Of a DNA stretch of 64,000 nucleotides, positions 34,883 to 43,042 are shown piece after piece. The DNA is from CAAGNP01 sp045595965 (GTDB lineage Bacteria > Bacteroidota > Bacteroidia > Bacteroidales > UBA932): contig JAZOBN010000029.1 of assembly GCA_045595965.1 (NCBI GenBank), positions 1 to 64,000 of the forward strand. The letters run 5' to 3'. Both the position numbers and the translations under genes were made by a program. Numbering within the stretch: the first letter of the stretch is position 1; each line of letters opens with the position of its first letter. Under the pieces are notes generated by a model. That model had not been told where the DNA came from. It did not search any database and worked only from the letters and a program-made list of their open reading frames with translations.

Positions 34883-34921
34883 ATTAAAGCCGGTCGGGGA
34901 AAAATCCCCGCCGGATTTAAT
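34883..34921 (-). terminator. Hairpin between kdd and kamA (possible attenuator)
   Basis: A long stem (about 17 bp, with one bulge and one mismatch) pairs ATTAAATCCGGCGGGGA with TCCCCGACCGGCTTTAAT on the minus strand, loop TTTT. It sits in the only long gap (118 bp) inside the operon. The 3' side continues as GTTTTCAGC, not a long T run, so partial termination, or RNA processing/stabilisation, is more likely than a full stop. Confidence 0.55.
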
Positions 34922-34965
34922 ACTTTGTATCTGTTATCTGCAACTGCTTTTACACATATTTGTAA

Positions 34966-36036
34966 TTAAGCGTACAGTTCAGTAAAGATTTTTCTTAGAG
35001 CTTCGCACTCTCTTAGCTCTTGAAGGGTAAATTCTGCGTGACCTTTAGTATAACCATTACCGATGATCATATTAACGTCAGAACCGATACCTTCAGCACC
35101 AAGAGCAGCTTTTGTAAAGCTTGTAGCCATAGAGAAGAAGTAAACAACTCCGTCATCTTTGGTACAAAGAACAGCTGTCATCTCCTGATCAGGAACGTTT
35201 ACACAGTTGATGGTAACATCTGCCATCTTTCCGTTTGTAAGTTTTGAAACAAGTTCATTTACTTGAACTGGAGTCATACCGCCGATACTTTCAACTACAT
35301 CACAGAAACCAAGATCTTTGATACGTTGAGTACTTCTTTGTGAGTTGGTCAAACCGATAACTTTACCAGTTACACCAACACGTTTTTTAGCCTCATAGCA
35401 GCAAAGCATACCCGATTTACCACCAGCACCAAGAATAACTACATTCTGACCATATTGGCAAAGTTTTGCAGTCTGTGCAGGAGCACCTGCTACGTCAAGA
35501 GCTGACAATGCAAGTTTTTCAGGCATATCATCTGGAATCTTAGCATAGATACCGCTTTCAAACAGAATAGCTTTACCTTTGATATCCACCTGGTCAACAT
35601 CTGCACGAATCTCAAGAATTTCATCAATTCTAAGTGGGGTAAGTGACAAAGAGACCAAAGTAGCGATACGGTCACCCTCTTTAAGATCGATTTTACCTTT
35701 AAGAGCGTCACCGATTTTCTCAACTTTACCAAGTAGCATACCACCAGAACCGGTACGACGGTTACGATGTTTGCCTTGCAATTCTACGTTCAGGAACATC
35801 TCTTTCTTTACCTCTTCCAAGATTTGTTCTTCAGTAGCACCTTCACCTGCTTGTTGTTTAGCATAATTGTGAATATCGGTAAAAGAGGCCGAGTCAATAT
35901 TAAGTGTCTGGACATCAATCAAGATCTCGTTATCATAGATTTCGTCCATGTTATTGTCAATTTTGTTAGCTGGTTGTGGAAGAACGCCAACTGGTTCAAT
36001 CACGCGGTGAACACCGTATTTATTACCTTTTTTCAT
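34966..36036 (-). CDS. kdd: L-erythro-3,5-diaminohexanoate dehydrogenase
   Basis: Kdd oxidises and deaminates 3,5-diaminohexanoate to 3-keto-5-aminohexanoate with NAD+. The 356-aa protein has an N-terminal alcohol-dehydrogenase-like domain (GVHRVIEPVGVLPQPA, GGMLLGKVEKIG) and a Rossmann domain with VVILGAGGKSGMLCCYEA. It lacks the usual zinc ligands of alcohol dehydrogenases, as is typical of Kdd. It lies 32 bp after kce in the operon. Confidence 0.94.
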   Translation of the reverse strand: MKKGNKYGVHRVIEPVGVLPQPANKIDNNMDEIYDNEILIDVQTLNIDSASFTDIHNYAKQQAGEGATEEQILEEVKKEMFLNVELQGKHRNRRTGSGGMLLGKVEKIGDALKGKIDLKEGDRIATLVSLSLTPLRIDEILEIRADVDQVDIKGKAILFESGIYAKIPDDMPEKLALSALDVAGAPAQTAKLCQYGQNVVILGAGGKSGMLCCYEAKKRVGVTGKVIGLTNSQRSTQRIKDLGFCDVVESIGGMTPVQVNELVSKLTNGKMADVTINCVNVPDQEMTAVLCTKDDGVVYFFSMATSFTKAALGAEGIGSDVNMIIGNGYTKGHAEFTLQELRECEALRKIFTELYA

Positions 36037-36068
36037 TGTAATATATTATTGATTGTTATTAATTTATA

Positions 36069-36899
36069 TTATTTATTTCTTGGAGGGAGTGAAAGGATTT
36101 CGCGGGCTTCTGCAGAAGTTGCTATTTCACGACCCAATTCTTTAGCTATTCTGACAACTTTAGCTACCAGTTCGCCGTTTGATTTAGCAGGAACGCCTCT
36201 TTCAAGGTTCAAGTTATCCTCGAAACCAACTCTGACGTTACCACCCATTGCAATAGCATGAGCAGCCAAAGTGAAAGCATGACGGCCAATACCTGTTGCT
36301 GTCCAGGTAGAACCTGCAGGGATAGCATTTACCAGCCAAGCAAGATTCTGAACTGTTGCAGGGGTACATCCCGGAACTCCCAACACGAAGTTGAACTGCA
36401 TAGGAGCACCTGGCACCTGACCTTTCTTAGCCATATTCAGAACTGTATCAAGGTGGCCCATTTCGAAACATTCATACTCCGGTTTGATGTTGTTTTCCAA
36501 CATTCTCTTACCGAAATCACGCATCATTGGCATTGTGTTTTCGAACACTTCATCACCGAAGTTGCAAGTACCACAATCCAATGTTGCCATCTCAGGGAAC
36601 AACTCTGTAGGTTGAAGACGCTCTTCAGCAGACATACCTACTGCTCCACCGGTAGATGGGATAATGATTACATCAGGACAAGCCTCGTAAATGGCGTCAA
36701 TACACTCTTTGAAACGAGCTTTATCTTGTGTTGGAGTTCCGTCATCTCTACGAACGTGAAGGTGAACGATGGCAGCACCTGCATCTACTGCAGACTTGGC
36801 CTCTCTAACGATCTCTTCAACAGTATAAGGAACAGCAGGGTTTTGTTCTTTGGTAACTTCAGCTCCACAAATCGCAGCTGTAATGATCAATTTTTCCAT
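36069..36899 (-). CDS. kce: 3-keto-5-aminohexanoate cleavage enzyme
   Basis: A BKACE/DUF849-family zinc enzyme that reacts 3-keto-5-aminohexanoate with acetyl-CoA, giving acetoacetate and 3-aminobutyryl-CoA. The 276-aa TIM-barrel protein has metal ligands H46 and H48 in VHLHVRRDDG, the AICGAEVTKEQNPAVPYT start, and late conserved segments GGNVRVGFEDNL and RGVPAKSNGELV holding the third ligand Glu. It is 13 bp from kal and 32 bp from kdd. Confidence 0.95.
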   Translation of the reverse strand: MEKLIITAAICGAEVTKEQNPAVPYTVEEIVREAKSAVDAGAAIVHLHVRRDDGTPTQDKARFKECIDAIYEACPDVIIIPSTGGAVGMSAEERLQPTELFPEMATLDCGTCNFGDEVFENTMPMMRDFGKRMLENNIKPEYECFEMGHLDTVLNMAKKGQVPGAPMQFNFVLGVPGCTPATVQNLAWLVNAIPAGSTWTATGIGRHAFTLAAHAIAMGGNVRVGFEDNLNLERGVPAKSNGELVAKVVRIAKELGREIATSAEAREILSLPPRNK

Positions 36900-36912
36900 A
36901 GTCCCTGAGAGA

Positions 36913-37299
36913 TTATTTTCTTTGACAATTTTTAGGAGTTACGCAAGTACCGCTTGCTCTGCAAACAACGATAGGTTCTTCAAGAACATCGCAAGCAGAA
37001 GCAGAGATATCTGGACGAGGTACAATCACTTTACGTGCTTCAAATACCATTTTACGTGAAGTGTTGCCTTCTGAAACGATTTCACCTTCTGCCTCAATAT
37101 AATCACCGGCAAATACAGGTGCCATGAATTCTACATTGTCGTAAGCTTTGAAAAGCCCCTCATCACCGTCACGTTGAATAAGAAGTTCAGTAGCAACATC
37201 TCCGAAAAGTTGAAGCATCCTTGCTCCGTCAACCAAATTTCCACCATAGTGAGCATCATGACTGCTCATACGAAGTCTGATAATAGATTTATTTGCCAT
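36913..37299 (-). CDS. kal: 3-aminobutyryl-CoA ammonia-lyase
   Basis: A single hot-dog domain of 128 aa. It removes ammonia from 3-aminobutyryl-CoA to form crotonyl-CoA. The characteristic start is IIRLRMSSHDAHYGGNLVDG, with ARMLQLFGDVATEL and MAPVFAGDYIEAEGEIV following. The length matches the family. It is 5 bp downstream of atoD and 13 bp upstream of kce. Context with kce and kdd makes the assignment firm. Confidence 0.94.
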   Translation of the reverse strand: MANKSIIRLRMSSHDAHYGGNLVDGARMLQLFGDVATELLIQRDGDEGLFKAYDNVEFMAPVFAGDYIEAEGEIVSEGNTSRKMVFEARKVIVPRPDISASACDVLEEPIVVCRASGTCVTPKNCQRK

Positions 37300-37304
37300 A
37301 GTAA

Positions 37305-37955
37305 TTATTGTTTTTTGTAAATGTAATCAACATAAACACCAGGAGTATGGATAGATTCTGGAGACAACTCTCCAACCTTGACAACCTCTTCTGCCTCTAC
37401 AATCACCATGTCAGCAGCTGTAGCCATAGTAGGGTTGAAATTCTGGGTTGTACCCTTGTAGATCAGGTTACCGAACTCATCTGCGACAGAGGCGCCAAGA
37501 AGTGCAACATCTGCACCAAGAGGTTTTTCAAGAAGATACTCTTTACCATCAACGGTAATTTTCTCTTTACCCTTCTCAACGATAGTACCCAAACCGGTAG
37601 CTGTAAGAACACCACCAAGACCAGCACCTTTAGCTCTGATTCTTTCAGCTAAAGTACCTTGTGGACAGAATTCGATCTCCAGTTCACCGGCATTCATCTG
37701 ATTTGCTGTCTCAGGATTTGTTCCGATGTGAGATACATAAAGTTTCTTTACTTGTTTATTAACGATTAGTTTACCAAGCGATTTGTCAGGAAACGCAGTA
37801 TCGTTACAGATAATTGTCAAATCTTTTACCCCTTTTTCAACAAGGGCATCTATGATTTGAACAGGTGCACCAACGGCCAAGAAACCGCCGATCATCAGAG
37901 TCATGCCGTCTTGAATCTTTGAAACGGCTTCATCAAGAGTGATTTCTTTTTTCAT
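37305..37955 (-). CDS. atoD: Butyryl-CoA:acetoacetate CoA-transferase, alpha subunit
   Basis: A family I CoA-transferase A subunit, 216 aa, with the glycine-rich MIGGFLAVGAPVQIIDAL (CoA-binding), CNDTAFPD, and the SHIGTNPE segment of the family. It pairs with AtoA, 8.4 kb downstream in the same operon, to pass CoA from butyryl-CoA to the acetoacetate made by Kce. It is the first gene of the operon, with a promoter about 40 bp upstream. Confidence 0.93.
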   Translation of the reverse strand: MKKEITLDEAVSKIQDGMTLMIGGFLAVGAPVQIIDALVEKGVKDLTIICNDTAFPDKSLGKLIVNKQVKKLYVSHIGTNPETANQMNAGELEIEFCPQGTLAERIRAKGAGLGGVLTATGLGTIVEKGKEKITVDGKEYLLEKPLGADVALLGASVADEFGNLIYKGTTQNFNPTMATAADMVIVEAEEVVKVGELSPESIHTPGVYVDYIYKKQ

Positions 37956-37996
37956 CGAAAATATAGTGTTTGATTTTACTTTTTCAATAATTGGGG

Positions 37997-38032
37997 CAAA
38001 TATAACAAATAATTACAACAATTACTAACAAA
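37997..38032 (-). promoter_or_regulatory. Promoter of the lysine-to-butyrate operon
   Basis: On the minus strand, a perfect -7 box TATATTTG (37997-38004) is preceded by TTTG (38029-38032), a 24-bp spacing that is slightly long. The -7 box is 41 bp before the atoD ATG. The gap is very A+T-rich, and no cobalamin or lysine riboswitch is recognisable in the short leader. Confidence 0.55.
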
Positions 38033-38056
38033 ATCAACACTAAATATCAACAAAAA

Positions 38057-39184
38057 TCACCTTACCGGATTGGCATATATACTCAAGAATATCTCCCTCA
38101 ATTCTTCAAGCTGAATAAATGGCTCTTTATCCACTATTGCAGACAATCCTTTTTCCATATATTCAATAAAATAATCCCTCTCCTGCAGGGTATAAAAACA
38201 GCCCAAATAATCCGATTTGCCGCTCAAAATATCCTTGGCAATATAATTATTGTTCCACAATTTATATGAGCCATTGATAACGGCATCAATCCGGGACGCA
38301 AGCTCTTTGAAACGTTCGTTTTTATTGAGATCCGAACAGCTCTTGAGGATCTCATCTGAAATGCTTTCATTAAAACAGAAATGGATCTTCCCTTTCTTCT
38401 GCATAACACCATGCAGAATACTCCTCAAATCCTCACCAGGGGACTTCACATATTGTCCTCTGCGCGAAATATACAATTCACGTGCTTTAAGGAAGTCACA
38501 AGGCTCAAATTGATACGAAATTGAAAGCGGAAGAATATTCAGTTCTTTGAAGTCTTCATAAAAATCCCCCGAACCACTCATCTGAAACATTTTCATCAGC
38601 CCCTGCTCAGTAGCATCAGCTCCATCTTTAGTCCTGCCGTTTCTTTGGGCAATCCAGACAGAACACTCATTTGAAGCCACTCTGCTGCGAAGATATTCCG
38701 ACAGGAGTGTGGAGTTGGAAAACTTCTCTCTGGGGGTTCCGCCTCTGACCACCTTTACCATCCCATTAGTTCTGCAAATATCTTCTATAAATTGTGAAGA
38801 TATCAAATTATCACCTACACATATCTGTGTGGTATGCACATCATTATCTGCTAAAATCTTTTGTAGGATGGCTGGATCCAACACAATATCCCTATGATTT
38901 GAAACAATAACATGAGTCTTCCCCTTTTTCAGCTCTTCAACCCCCTCATAAGAAACCCCATCTGCAGTCTTCTCTATAATACTCCTCACTACCCCATACA
39001 TAACTTTCATCTGAAAGTCATATACTCCAGATAATGAACATAATAAATCTCTAAATTGATTACTGTCAGCCCCCGGCATAACATACGACAGGATATTGTC
39101 GATATGACTATCCTTCGCCATCCTTTGAAGAGCCTCTCTGGCCTCCTGATCTGTGTAAGGCCTTATACTTTCAAACCTATCCAT
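38057..39184 (-). CDS. PlsC-like acyltransferase family protein
   Basis: A 375-aa cytoplasmic or peripheral membrane protein with the HX4D motif of glycerophospholipid acyltransferases (SNHRDIVLD) and a block II/III-like VVRGGTPREKFSN and VWIAQRNGRTKDG, where classical PlsC enzymes have FPEGTR. This divergent form is common in Bacteroidota. It probably moves an acyl chain in phospholipid or lipid A metabolism; the exact acceptor is unknown. It follows the M28 peptidase gene by 8 bp, with queA further upstream. Confidence 0.8.
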   Translation of the reverse strand: MDRFESIRPYTDQEAREALQRMAKDSHIDNILSYVMPGADSNQFRDLLCSLSGVYDFQMKVMYGVVRSIIEKTADGVSYEGVEELKKGKTHVIVSNHRDIVLDPAILQKILADNDVHTTQICVGDNLISSQFIEDICRTNGMVKVVRGGTPREKFSNSTLLSEYLRSRVASNECSVWIAQRNGRTKDGADATEQGLMKMFQMSGSGDFYEDFKELNILPLSISYQFEPCDFLKARELYISRRGQYVKSPGEDLRSILHGVMQKKGKIHFCFNESISDEILKSCSDLNKNERFKELASRIDAVINGSYKLWNNNYIAKDILSGKSDYLGCFYTLQERDYFIEYMEKGLSAIVDKEPFIQLEELREIFLSIYANPVR

Positions 39185-39192
39185 AATTTAGA

Positions 39193-40839
39193 CTAAATTC
39201 TTTGCTGATTCATATAACAATCAAACAATCCCACCACCATAATAATGTAAAATATAGCCAAAAACATAATAACTCCCAATGCCCCTATAGTAATCGCAAC
39301 AGAGAGGGCATACAAGAAAGAGAGCCCCAATAATGCCACAATAAGAAGCAAAGGTAATGATAGGACATTTAGATATATAAATATATGGAATATCAACGCC
39401 AATGAGGTTAAAAACAGAGGTATTGCAAGGAAGAAGTTCTCTCCGATTGCAAAAAACAGGACGATGGACAACACCAGGGCAACCAATGAGGCCCCCAACA
39501 ATGTTTCAACCGCAAAATTGGGAGAACTCTTTCTTTTTTTAAGATGGACAAAAAGATAAATAAGTCCCATTACCACCACAGAAATCACAGAGATATGCCC
39601 CGCATACTTCACAAATCTTGTGTCTGTAAGATTGAAATCAGCCCCCGCAAAACGGGCAGATAAATAAGCTATACCTTCCCCGATTCCAAGTGCCAACAAT
39701 GAGAAAATAAAAATCACCAATGACTTCTTCAGAACACCCCCCAATGTGGCATTTCTTGAGACCACATTGAAAACCAGAGCAAGGCAGAACACTGCAAAAA
39801 TCATTGCACACAAAAGGGTGTATTGCCCTTTGGAAAACCTGAACATACCCAATAGTGGAAGGGTAAAGAACAGGTCATCATCTTCACCTGTGAGCGCTTG
39901 TGGAGAAGCATATTCGGAAGAGGTCAAATACTCCTTAAGTATTGGTGTAATTTGAGTACCGTAATGTTGTATACTTCTGAGATTTATATTTGAGAAATTA
40001 TCCTCATCTACGTGATAGTAATTTATATTGTCTATAGTAGAAAAATTTATCCCTGGGATATCTTCTTTCACCACAGTAAAATCGGTAAAATTGGGTAGCA
40101 TCCTATACACCACAGTGGTCAATGAATATCCATAGGGCATTTTAGCCTCACTATACAAATCCATCAACTTCTCATTACCTCCGGAGGTCTCAAACAGAAG
40201 AGCAGGCCCCTTTACACCCCTCGCCTCAAGATTGATCACAAAACCGACATCTTCAAAAACATCCTTTCTGTTTTTATAGGCAGCTTTTATCCCGTCAAGA
40301 CCGTTCTCTTCAGAGTCTGTAAAGAGAATTTTAACCCCTTGTTTCCAATCTGACCTATACTTAAGTGCCTGATCTACAAGTTCAAGAATAACGCCTACAC
40401 CATATGCGTCATCAGAAGCACCATAAGAATATACTGTTTTTCCAAGTTTGGACTGGCGGAACCTTGAATCATAGTGTGCTATAAGCATAACATATGAAGA
40501 GGCCTCTCCCCCCACAGGATCCAGTTTACAATAGATATCATCTATAGTATAGAAATAATTGCCATATCTAAACTCTATGGAATCAAAAGTGAGCAACTCC
40601 GGCTCACATCCCAATTTGACAGATTCCTGAACAAGATAATCGCGCACTTTACCCCTTGCCTGTGGGTGTTCTACCGAATGGGGTTCTTGAGAGATCACTT
40701 TTATGTGCTGCGCAACGCGTTCCGCTGAAAACCCCTCATTATCAAAATCATTCACTTTGGGCATAGAAAATAGCCCGAATGCTACAAATCCTATAAAAAC
40801 AACAAGAAGCAACCCTATAAGGAATCTTACTCTCTTCAT
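39193..40839 (-). CDS. Membrane-anchored M28-family metallopeptidase
   Basis: One N-terminal signal-anchor helix (about 5-22) precedes an M28 aminopeptidase-like domain with the zinc set LIAHYDSRF, YGASDDAYGVGVILELV, FTDSEENGLDG, and a later His in YYHVDEDNF. The last 230 residues form about six or more membrane helices. This layout resembles Fxna/ER-type M28 peptidases and their bacterial relatives, so peptide substrates would be cleaved outside the membrane. The start is taken at MKRVRF (40839); an ATG 15 bp upstream (40854) is equally in frame. queA is 34-49 bp upstream. Confidence 0.88.
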   Translation of the reverse strand: MKRVRFLIGLLLVVFIGFVAFGLFSMPKVNDFDNEGFSAERVAQHIKVISQEPHSVEHPQARGKVRDYLVQESVKLGCEPELLTFDSIEFRYGNYFYTIDDIYCKLDPVGGEASSYVMLIAHYDSRFRQSKLGKTVYSYGASDDAYGVGVILELVDQALKYRSDWKQGVKILFTDSEENGLDGIKAAYKNRKDVFEDVGFVINLEARGVKGPALLFETSGGNEKLMDLYSEAKMPYGYSLTTVVYRMLPNFTDFTVVKEDIPGINFSTIDNINYYHVDEDNFSNINLRSIQHYGTQITPILKEYLTSSEYASPQALTGEDDDLFFTLPLLGMFRFSKGQYTLLCAMIFAVFCLALVFNVVSRNATLGGVLKKSLVIFIFSLLALGIGEGIAYLSARFAGADFNLTDTRFVKYAGHISVISVVVMGLIYLFVHLKKRKSSPNFAVETLLGASLVALVLSIVLFFAIGENFFLAIPLFLTSLALIFHIFIYLNVLSLPLLLIVALLGLSFLYALSVAITIGALGVIMFLAIFYIIMVVGLFDCYMNQQRI

Positions 40840-40888
40840 ATACAAAGAATACATTTAGGTCTTATCAAGCAAAAATAGGAAAAATTTC

Positions 40889-42124
40889 TCATCTTATCAA
40901 GACAGAACTGTCTCCATAACTGAGAAACCGGAAATCATGTGATAGTGCATAGTCATAAATTTCTTTCCATTTTTCACCCCCAACAAAAGCAGATATCAGC
41001 AACAGCAATGTACTTTGTGGCTGGTGAAAGTTTGTAACAAGGATATCCACCACCTTGAAAACATACGAAGGAACAATAATAATTTGAGTCCTTAAATTCA
41101 AAGTATTCAAGGAATTAAAATCCATATACTCAATCAGAGCTTTAATTGAAGTTTTTAGAGATATATCACCTGCTTCTTCTTGATATGGATCCCATTGGCC
41201 AACACATTGAGGTATCCAATTTTCAATCCCTGCTTTCACACACTGGACACCTGCATAGTAAAGTGATTCCAAAGATCTGGTAGATGTAGTCCCCACAGAG
41301 ATCACTTTAGCACCCTCCGGAATATTATACAACTTCTCCAAAAATGCCCTGGTAACAGAGAATGGCTCCGAATGCATTATATGATCTGCGATAAACTCAC
41401 TTTTTACAGGCAAAAATGTACCCGCACCAACATGAAGACAAAGCTCCTCACAATCAATGTGTTTCGCCTTAATTTCCGATAAAACATCCTCTGTAAAATG
41501 CAATCCTGCTGTCGGTGCAGCAACAGATCCGCGAAATTTTGCATACAAAGTTTGATATCTCTCCAGGTCAATAAGCTCTGTATCCCTATTGAGATATGGT
41601 GGTATTGGGACCTGACCACACATCTCCAGAACCTGCGAAAATGGAACATTCCCATCCCAGACAAACTTAACTATATAACTATTATCTTGTTTTTCAAGCA
41701 GTTCTGCTCTCAGGTTCAAATCCGACACATCATTATCAACACCCTCGGGAATATACAAACTGAGATAACCACCTTTCCATTTCTTGACATTCCCAATAAT
41801 AGTCTTCCAGGAGCACTCAGATTCACAAGCAAAAGAGAGTACATAGTCATTCGGGGAAACAGGCTCCAGGCAAAAGATCTCGATTATAGCCCCTGTCTCT
41901 TTTTTGAAAAACAATCTCGCAGGGACAACCTTAGTATTGTTGAATACCATCATGGATCCTTCAGGAAGTTGGGAAACTATAGAAGGGAAGGAGGTATGGG
42001 ATATTACACCTTTATTATATATAAGAAGTTTGGAAGAGTCTCTCTTCTCAAGTGGGTATTTTGCAATCCTCTCATCAGGAAGATTGTATGTAAACTCTTC
42101 AATTCGAATTTTCGGTTGATTCAT
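40889..42124 (-). CDS. queA: tRNA preQ1(34) S-adenosylmethionine ribosyltransferase-isomerase
   Basis: QueA transfers and isomerises the ribosyl part of SAM onto preQ1 in tRNA, making epoxyqueuosine. The 411-aa protein carries YPLEKRDSSKLLIY, VFNNTKVVPARLFFK, AAPTAGLHFTEDVL, CLHVGAGTFLPVK, VGTTSTRSLESL and TNFHQPQSTLLLLISAFVGG. It is about 60 residues longer than the E. coli protein, as is common in Bacteroidota. It has a canonical promoter upstream, and an operator-like site lies about 20 bp beyond the -33 box. Confidence 0.95.
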   Translation of the reverse strand: MNQPKIRIEEFTYNLPDERIAKYPLEKRDSSKLLIYNKGVISHTSFPSIVSQLPEGSMMVFNNTKVVPARLFFKKETGAIIEIFCLEPVSPNDYVLSFACESECSWKTIIGNVKKWKGGYLSLYIPEGVDNDVSDLNLRAELLEKQDNSYIVKFVWDGNVPFSQVLEMCGQVPIPPYLNRDTELIDLERYQTLYAKFRGSVAAPTAGLHFTEDVLSEIKAKHIDCEELCLHVGAGTFLPVKSEFIADHIMHSEPFSVTRAFLEKLYNIPEGAKVISVGTTSTRSLESLYYAGVQCVKAGIENWIPQCVGQWDPYQEEAGDISLKTSIKALIEYMDFNSLNTLNLRTQIIIVPSYVFKVVDILVTNFHQPQSTLLLLISAFVGGEKWKEIYDYALSHDFRFLSYGDSSVLIR

Positions 42125-42163
42125 TTTTGCCCGTTTTTAAGCCCTACAATCAATTATCTTCTG

Positions 42164-42194
42164 CAAAAGTATAGAATATATCACTCAACTCAAA
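42164..42194 (-). promoter_or_regulatory. queA promoter
   Basis: On the minus strand, TTTG (42191-42194), 19 bp, then TACTTTTG (42164-42171). This fits the Bacteroidota consensus TTTG-N19-TAnnTTTG exactly and is the best promoter in the window. The expected leader is about 35 nt. Confidence 0.7.
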
Positions 42195-42215
42195 ATTGAT
42201 GATTTTCTCCATTTT

Positions 42216-42231
42216 GTTTACAAATGTAATT
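42216..42231. promoter_or_regulatory. Operator-like site 1 (queA side)
   Basis: GTTTACAAATGTAATT matches the palindrome GTTTACA-AA-TGTAAAC in 14 of 16 positions. It lies just upstream of the queA -33 box, so it could bring queA under the HTH regulator encoded on the other side of the gap. Confidence 0.5.
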
Positions 42232-42257
42232 CACAAAAATATACACATATTCACCAA

Positions 42258-42267
42258 CTTTGTAAAC
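42258..42267. promoter_or_regulatory. Operator half-site
   Basis: CTTTGTAAAC is the reverse complement of GTTTACAAAG, one half of the repeated palindrome. The other half is poorly kept. Confidence 0.3.
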
Positions 42268-42547
42268 ATTCCACTTAAAAGATGTTCTCAAACCCACTCA
42301 CTGTTCCAAATTGATTATAAGTTTTGCTTATGGTAAATTTTTATATACCTTAACACACTATTTCCCAATACTTTAATACGTTTTACCTCTATTTGATGTA
42401 GAACACGTTTGATCTCAGAAACCTGATATAGCGAAAATTCAGCATATGTTTTTGTGATTTACGAAACGTAACTATAAATAGGCCCAGTAACTTCCGTTTG
42501 ATACCTAAAGTAATCCCTTGTCAAAGTGAGATTGATCCCCCTATTAT

Positions 42548-42563
42548 GTTTACAAATGTGACC
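42548..42563. promoter_or_regulatory. Operator-like site 2
   Basis: GTTTACAAATGTGACC, a good left half and partial right half of the palindrome, lies about 36 bp before the -7 box of the HTH gene. Confidence 0.45.
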
Positions 42564-42595
42564 AGGAATTTACATTAGGAAGTCTCCTTTTTTAT

Positions 42596-42611
42596 GCTTA
42601 CATTTGTAAAA
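42596..42611. promoter_or_regulatory. Operator-like site 3 overlapping the HTH gene -7 box
   Basis: GCTTACATTTGTAAAA is an inverted copy of the repeated motif. It contains TACATTTG (42599-42606), a perfect TAnnTTTG box for the HTH gene. A regulator bound here would block its own transcription. Confidence 0.55.
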
Positions 42612-42617
42612 CATTAG

Positions 42618-42633
42618 GTTTACAAATATGAAT
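42618..42633. promoter_or_regulatory. Operator-like site 4 overlapping the HTH start codon
   Basis: GTTTACAAATATGAAT covers the ATG (42628) of the HTH gene. It is spaced 22 bp from site 3, about two helical turns. Confidence 0.45.
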
Positions 42634-43017
42634 AGACGTTTACAGCAATTTTTGGAGGTTGAAAAGCTTGCTCCTGCCCGATTGGCCGATATTATGGGAC
42701 TTCAGAGGTCCGGGATTTCTCATATACTTTCCGGAAGAAATAAACCGAGTTATGAGTTCATCAGAATTTTTCTAAATAAATTTCCAAAAGTCAATGCCAC
42801 ATGGCTGATAACAGGAGATGGGAAGATGTATTCAGACTCCTCTCCCGCTTCTCCCCCTGCATATGATCACGACTATACCACAAATGACGATCTATTCTCC
42901 TCTGAAACCACCCCTTCTGCCCCAATATTTGAGGAATTGACCCACAATAAAGAGGTAAAGAGGATCACATTGTATTACTCTGACGGAAGTTTCAAAGATT
43001 TTTATCCATCCAAATGA
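42628..43017 (+). CDS. Small XRE-type HTH regulator
   Basis: A 129-aa protein with an N-terminal helix-turn-helix (about 1-60: LAPARLADIMGLQRSGISHI, LSGRNKPSYEFIRIF) of the lambda-repressor type. A Ser/Pro/Asp-rich flexible linker and a short C-terminal block (VKRITLYYSDGSFKDFYP) follow; the block recurs in Bacteroidota regulators of this size and may serve in oligomerisation. No peptidase S24 domain is present. Its promoter and start codon lie within operator-like palindromes, so self-repression is likely. pyrD starts 25 bp downstream. Confidence 0.85.
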   Translation: MNRRLQQFLEVEKLAPARLADIMGLQRSGISHILSGRNKPSYEFIRIFLNKFPKVNATWLITGDGKMYSDSSPASPPAYDHDYTTNDDLFSSETTPSAPIFEELTHNKEVKRITLYYSDGSFKDFYPSK

Positions 43018-43042
43018 TATTTTGGGTTATATTTGTACTACT

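Larger units (their letters stand above)
42125..42627. other. 503-bp divergent regulatory region, no gene
   Basis: No coding signal is seen. The region holds the promoters of queA (minus) and of the HTH gene (plus), four full or nearly full copies of a GTTTACAAATGTAAAC-like palindrome, and one half-site. The middle part (about 42280-42530) is plain A+T-rich sequence in which I see no structure. Confidence 0.6.

Noticed and set aside
37956..38056. Cobalamin or lysine riboswitch before the lysine operon
   Set aside because: The leader is only about 40 nt, A+T-rich, and shows none of the conserved B12-box or L-box elements.
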